This document shows, in pieces, positions 62,501 to 64,000 of a stretch of 64,000 nucleotides of DNA. The notes beneath the pieces are model-generated. The model did no database searches. It saw only the letters and a program-made list of their open reading frames with translations, and was not told the DNA's origin. The translations under genes were made by a program, and so were the position numbers. Positions within the stretch are counted from its first letter, which is position 1. Each line of letters begins with the position of its first letter. Origin of the DNA: Acidovorax radicis N35 (GTDB lineage Bacteria > Pseudomonadota > Gammaproteobacteria > Burkholderiales > Burkholderiaceae_C); NCBI RefSeq assembly GCF_000204195.1, contig NZ_AFBG01000018.1, positions 124,001 through 188,000 of the forward strand, read 5' to 3'.

Positions 62501-62707
62501 GCCGCCCTGCAGCAGTGCCCGCAGCGGGCTGCCACTGGCCAGGGGCGCATCCAGGTGCAGCTCGGGCACCTGCACATCGCCCGTGATGCAGAGCACGGTT
62601 TCCGTGGCCAGCGCGTCCGGGTCCTCTGCAAGGCGCTGGGCGATCCAGCTGTCGGCAGGCAGTCGGGCGGCCACGTCGGCCAGCGGGCAAAGTCGGGCAG
62701 TGGGCAT
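59561..62707 (-). CDS. Large protein of unknown function with polymer-like N-terminal and beta-propeller-like C-terminal regions
   Basis: This 1048-residue protein has no signal peptide that I can see. Residues about 40-270 are rich in short beta-strands with repeated text (FLILIEGHLQIDGALTCDDT; LVVLGDARMHNAVVGGQLFY; GGLTVRGGLTARVVLFSDEY), like bactofilin or right-handed beta-helix modules. A middle helical part ends in an acidic linker (GGEEGSEEENEDSD). The last 350 residues look like WD40/PQQ propeller blades (MALSPDERHIAVGDQDSQHI; LGDADGYLHALSEDGHPLWR; AMDISPDGSTLWATSYGGYL). ATG 62707 is preferred because the next upstream ATG (62809) would overlap the divergent gene start. I do not know a characterised relative. 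Confidence 0.85.
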   Translation of the reverse strand: MPTARLCPLADVAARLPADSWIAQRLAEDPDALATETVLCITGDVQVPELHLDAPLASGSPLRALLQGGNNTNQAPTGQPFLILIEGHLQIDGALTCDDTDGATHLVVLGDARMHNAVVGGQLFYVQGALQVADLLWGHYNHGGLTVRGGLTARVVLFSDEYHVDITGPEQVEFLMDEVRSVPHLAEFASEIAGIVFAPEFHDPSGDGESGISGMLSRPRVVAAVRAGENATRSNAEIHATLPLEAGLFADEAISVHNILAAVRTPVIGPKEHTATGWFQQTDFSLCQRHVDADGDQRDDNVFITVWKTWDFYLSVAQVPERQGLLARLAAAVLGRKVPTNAQLTLVHRAYSDGEPGEWLPLAPDTAPEAWRACTKAWRGVLDYLRKAVGQHRARYPLYQRLLAELTAERIEDFTSLPVFTERYNDWWDSDRNGWWEGDVWVGARQPCMHEGEPWGRALKLSWENGDEAPGDEDDNAHSAYQINVEAALEGPAVVEFTYAQRQSDARSTLPRSAADHITRLLRFYGAVQSRVRAQHEQEQARQAEARRIEAAVHLLATPPLATDLPDAAVFPVELMTLSDQWQANGQGYVAAIRTHQLARDAAEAQKNSGANPADGDSEGNTEDGGEEGSEEENEDSDLPSDPRKAAAATVLQLARVVNTHADEDLADRFRQRFAFAPDAFVRRAADAGCFIGPVFALEDGRVLARIGAPYDDAAHWVALQGLRHTPLPALHGLGRSPNRRCFAQSDGQHITTHDGFDGPVIARFALPQGNEGLPPHVEGSPGPLGQRCDELIPFNDGQRVLLRNPTGIYLLARQGSGGSPSVQRLHPQTFDEDGPYTWPKNQQEESVNGTEVTVLALDMLHMALSPDERHIAVGDQDSQHILLDAQGSVVAEYETLSSYPHHATFSHDSARLFANSCHLYWGSTRSIPIGGAPEDAADEDAPPLDERCRVYASATLPGMVVLGDADGYLHALSEDGHPLWRHHIGSTISAMDISPDGSTLWATSYGGYLVRLERVETGMDPYSIGTSPHAEVRRWIFWSDEAAPLCW

Positions 62708-62811
62708 GGTGTGTCGGGGCGAGGGGACAACGGGCGGGGCATCGTACACCGCGCGCCATGTGGTTTTTGCTTTGCGCAGAGAATGATGTGTTGTCTTATT
62801 AGTTGCCATCC

Positions 62812-63747
62812 ATGACGCAAAACTCTCCCGTCTTTGAAGTGCTTCCCCGTGACCTGTCTGCCTACCGCCAGGGCAATGTGGGTATCGACTACGTGCACCG
62901 TTTTGAATCGGGCCAGCCAGGCCCCCACGTGCTCATCAATGCACTCACGCATGGCAACGAAATCTGCGGCATGGTGGCGGCCACGCATCTGCTGGACACG
63001 GGCGTGCGCCCGCGCATCGGCACGCTGACCATCAGCTTTGCCAACGTGGCGGCGTATGCATCGTTTGACCCGACCCGCCCGTTTGAAAGCCGCCAGCTGG
63101 TGCACAACCTCAACCGCATCTGGTCCGCCGGTGAGCTGGACGGCACGGCCGCAAGCCCGGAGCTGGACCGCGCACGGGTGCTGCGCCCGGTGGTGGCTGC
63201 GGCCGACCACATTCTGGACATCCACTCCACCAGCCAGGACGTGCAGCCTTTCTGGGTGTACCCCGCTTATCCGCGCAATGCCCAGGTGGCGCTGGCCATC
63301 GGCCACCCGCCCGTGCACCTGGTGATGCCCAGCGGACTCGGCTCGGGCACGCCGCTCATCCAGCATGGCCGCCATGGGCTGGCGGAGAGCGAGGGGGTGG
63401 CTTTGGTGGTGGAGTGTGGCCAGCATTTCCGCCAGTCGGCGGCCGACGTGGCCACGGCCGTGGCGCTGGATTTTCTGGCGCACTTCGGTCTGGTCGAAGC
63501 CGCTGCTAACCGCCCCGCGCCAGGCCCACAGCGCCGCTATGAACTGCTGGAGACCTGCATGGTGCGCACGCCGGACTTTCGCTTCACGCGGCCTGTGCAG
63601 GGCTTTGAGGTGTTTGCCCAGGGCGAACTCATCGCCACCGATGGCCCGCACGAAATCCGCGCGCTGTGCGACGACTGCACGGTGCTGATGCCCACCCGCG
63701 AACCCATCGTGGGCCGCGAAGCGGTGTATCTGACCCGGCCGATCTGA
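62812..63747 (+). CDS. Succinylglutamate desuccinylase/aspartoacylase family zinc hydrolase
   Basis: This 311-residue M14-like carboxypeptidase-fold enzyme removes an acyl group from an N-acyl amino acid or similar amide. Zinc ligands are His47 and Glu50 in THGNEICG and His138 in LDIHSTSQD. The substrate-binding motif HNLNRIW is at 98-104, and the catalytic Glu201 is in VVECGQHF. The C-terminal domain is the usual short beta-rich cap. The ATG at 62812 is taken rather than the TTG at 62803. It is divergent from the 1048-residue gene with only about 100 bp between, so the two share a promoter region. Confidence 0.9.
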   Translation: MTQNSPVFEVLPRDLSAYRQGNVGIDYVHRFESGQPGPHVLINALTHGNEICGMVAATHLLDTGVRPRIGTLTISFANVAAYASFDPTRPFESRQLVHNLNRIWSAGELDGTAASPELDRARVLRPVVAAADHILDIHSTSQDVQPFWVYPAYPRNAQVALAIGHPPVHLVMPSGLGSGTPLIQHGRHGLAESEGVALVVECGQHFRQSAADVATAVALDFLAHFGLVEAAANRPAPGPQRRYELLETCMVRTPDFRFTRPVQGFEVFAQGELIATDGPHEIRALCDDCTVLMPTREPIVGREAVYLTRPI

Positions 63748-63766
63748 CCGGCAATCACCGGCAAGC

Positions 63767-64000
63767 TTAGAAGGACGATCCGGGCTGCGCGAGGAAGGCA
63801 ATCTCCTGCGCGGTGGACGTGCGCCCCAGCACCACGTTGCGGTGCGGGTAGCGCCCGAAGCGCGCAATGATGTCGCGGTGCAGCACCTCGAACTTCAGGT
63901 TGTTTTCGAGCCCCGGCTGGTCAAATAGCACCATCGCCTGGGCGTGCACCACCAGCGACTCGCTGTGCATGTAGGGCATGTAGGCAAAGGCGCGTTCGGC
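63767..64000 (-). CDS. DUF924 family protein, 3' part only
   Basis: Only the C-terminal 77 residues or so are inside the window; the frame stays open to its right edge. The text YMPYMHSESLVVHAQAMVLF, HRDIIARFGRYPHRNVVLGR and TSTAQEIAFLAQPGSSF is the classic end of DUF924 proteins (alpha-helical, unknown function). It converges on the aspartoacylase-family gene with 19 bp between stops. Confidence 0.9.
   Translation of the reverse strand, partial: AERAFAYMPYMHSESLVVHAQAMVLFDQPGLENNLKFEVLHRDIIARFGRYPHRNVVLGRTSTAQEIAFLAQPGSSF

Noticed and set aside
62708..62809. Start of the 1048-residue protein at 62809
   Set aside because: It would leave only 2 bp between divergent start codons and no room for promoters or ribosome sites.

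Overview
The window looks like a chromosomal segment of a betaproteobacterium of the family Comamonadaceae, most likely Acidovorax or a close relative. The pointers are high GC with a strong G/C third-position bias, betaproteobacterial gene orders (sdhCDAB-sdhE-gltA, nusB-ribH-ribBA, ybgC-tolQRA), a Bug-type periplasmic binding protein, a RegB/RegA redox pair, and many copies of a short dispersed hairpin repeat (core AGCT..GCGCTT..AAGCGCT) that I associate with this family. No rRNA, tRNA, CRISPR array, phage or intact transposase is visible.

1-11.2 kb (all plus strand) is a catabolic and uptake block: a truncated aldehyde dehydrogenase, a type II HAD dehalogenase-like hydrolase, an amine-oxidase-like FAD enzyme, a complete peptide-type ABC importer (Tat-exported binding protein, two permeases, fused double ATPase), a tartrate/D-malate dehydrogenase-like enzyme and a succinate-semialdehyde dehydrogenase. 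11.2-15.6 kb (minus) holds an EptA-type phosphoethanolamine transferase and a formaldehyde detoxification operon (frmR-frmA-frmB) with two CsoR/RcnR-type operators.

15.7-27.5 kb is a TCA-cycle island. sdhCDAB-sdhE-gltA runs on the minus strand. mdh, a CitE-like lyase, a secreted Ala/Lys-rich protein and acnB run on the plus strand. A GntR/HutC regulator lies between the arms, and a palindromic operator sits between it and mdh. A DUF3592-like/ankyrin fusion protein follows. 30.4-37.3 kb (minus) is cyoABCD-SURF1-regB-regA, which couples a quinol oxidase to the redox two-component system in one apparent operon. Its upstream region has a perfect palindrome inside a 19-bp promoter spacer. 37.5-46.4 kb carries an MFS permease, ybgC-tolQ-tolR-tolA (no tolB/pal), an aminotransferase, nusB-ribH-ribBA (degenerate GTP cyclohydrolase half), a ferredoxin and a DUF938 methyltransferase.

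The most striking non-coding feature is at 46.5-46.94 kb: three direct repeats (two full 115-bp units and one shorter), each with a perfect IHF consensus and, exactly 27 bp further on, a perfect DnaA box TTATCCACA. It resembles datA, DARS2 or an origin module, although no dnaA gene is nearby. To its right (47.6-56.2 kb) are an SDR dehydrogenase, gshA, two coupled small genes, the GTPase ylqF, a Bug protein, a broken partial second copy of ylqF, and a PAS-GGDEF-EAL protein.

56.2-64 kb is less conserved. It has a 47-residue Lys-rich protein, a RidA-like protein whose promoter contains a SoxR box, soxR, two hypothetical proteins in gene-poor sequence, a 1048-residue protein with a beta-propeller-like end, an aspartoacylase-family enzyme, and the end of a DUF924 gene.
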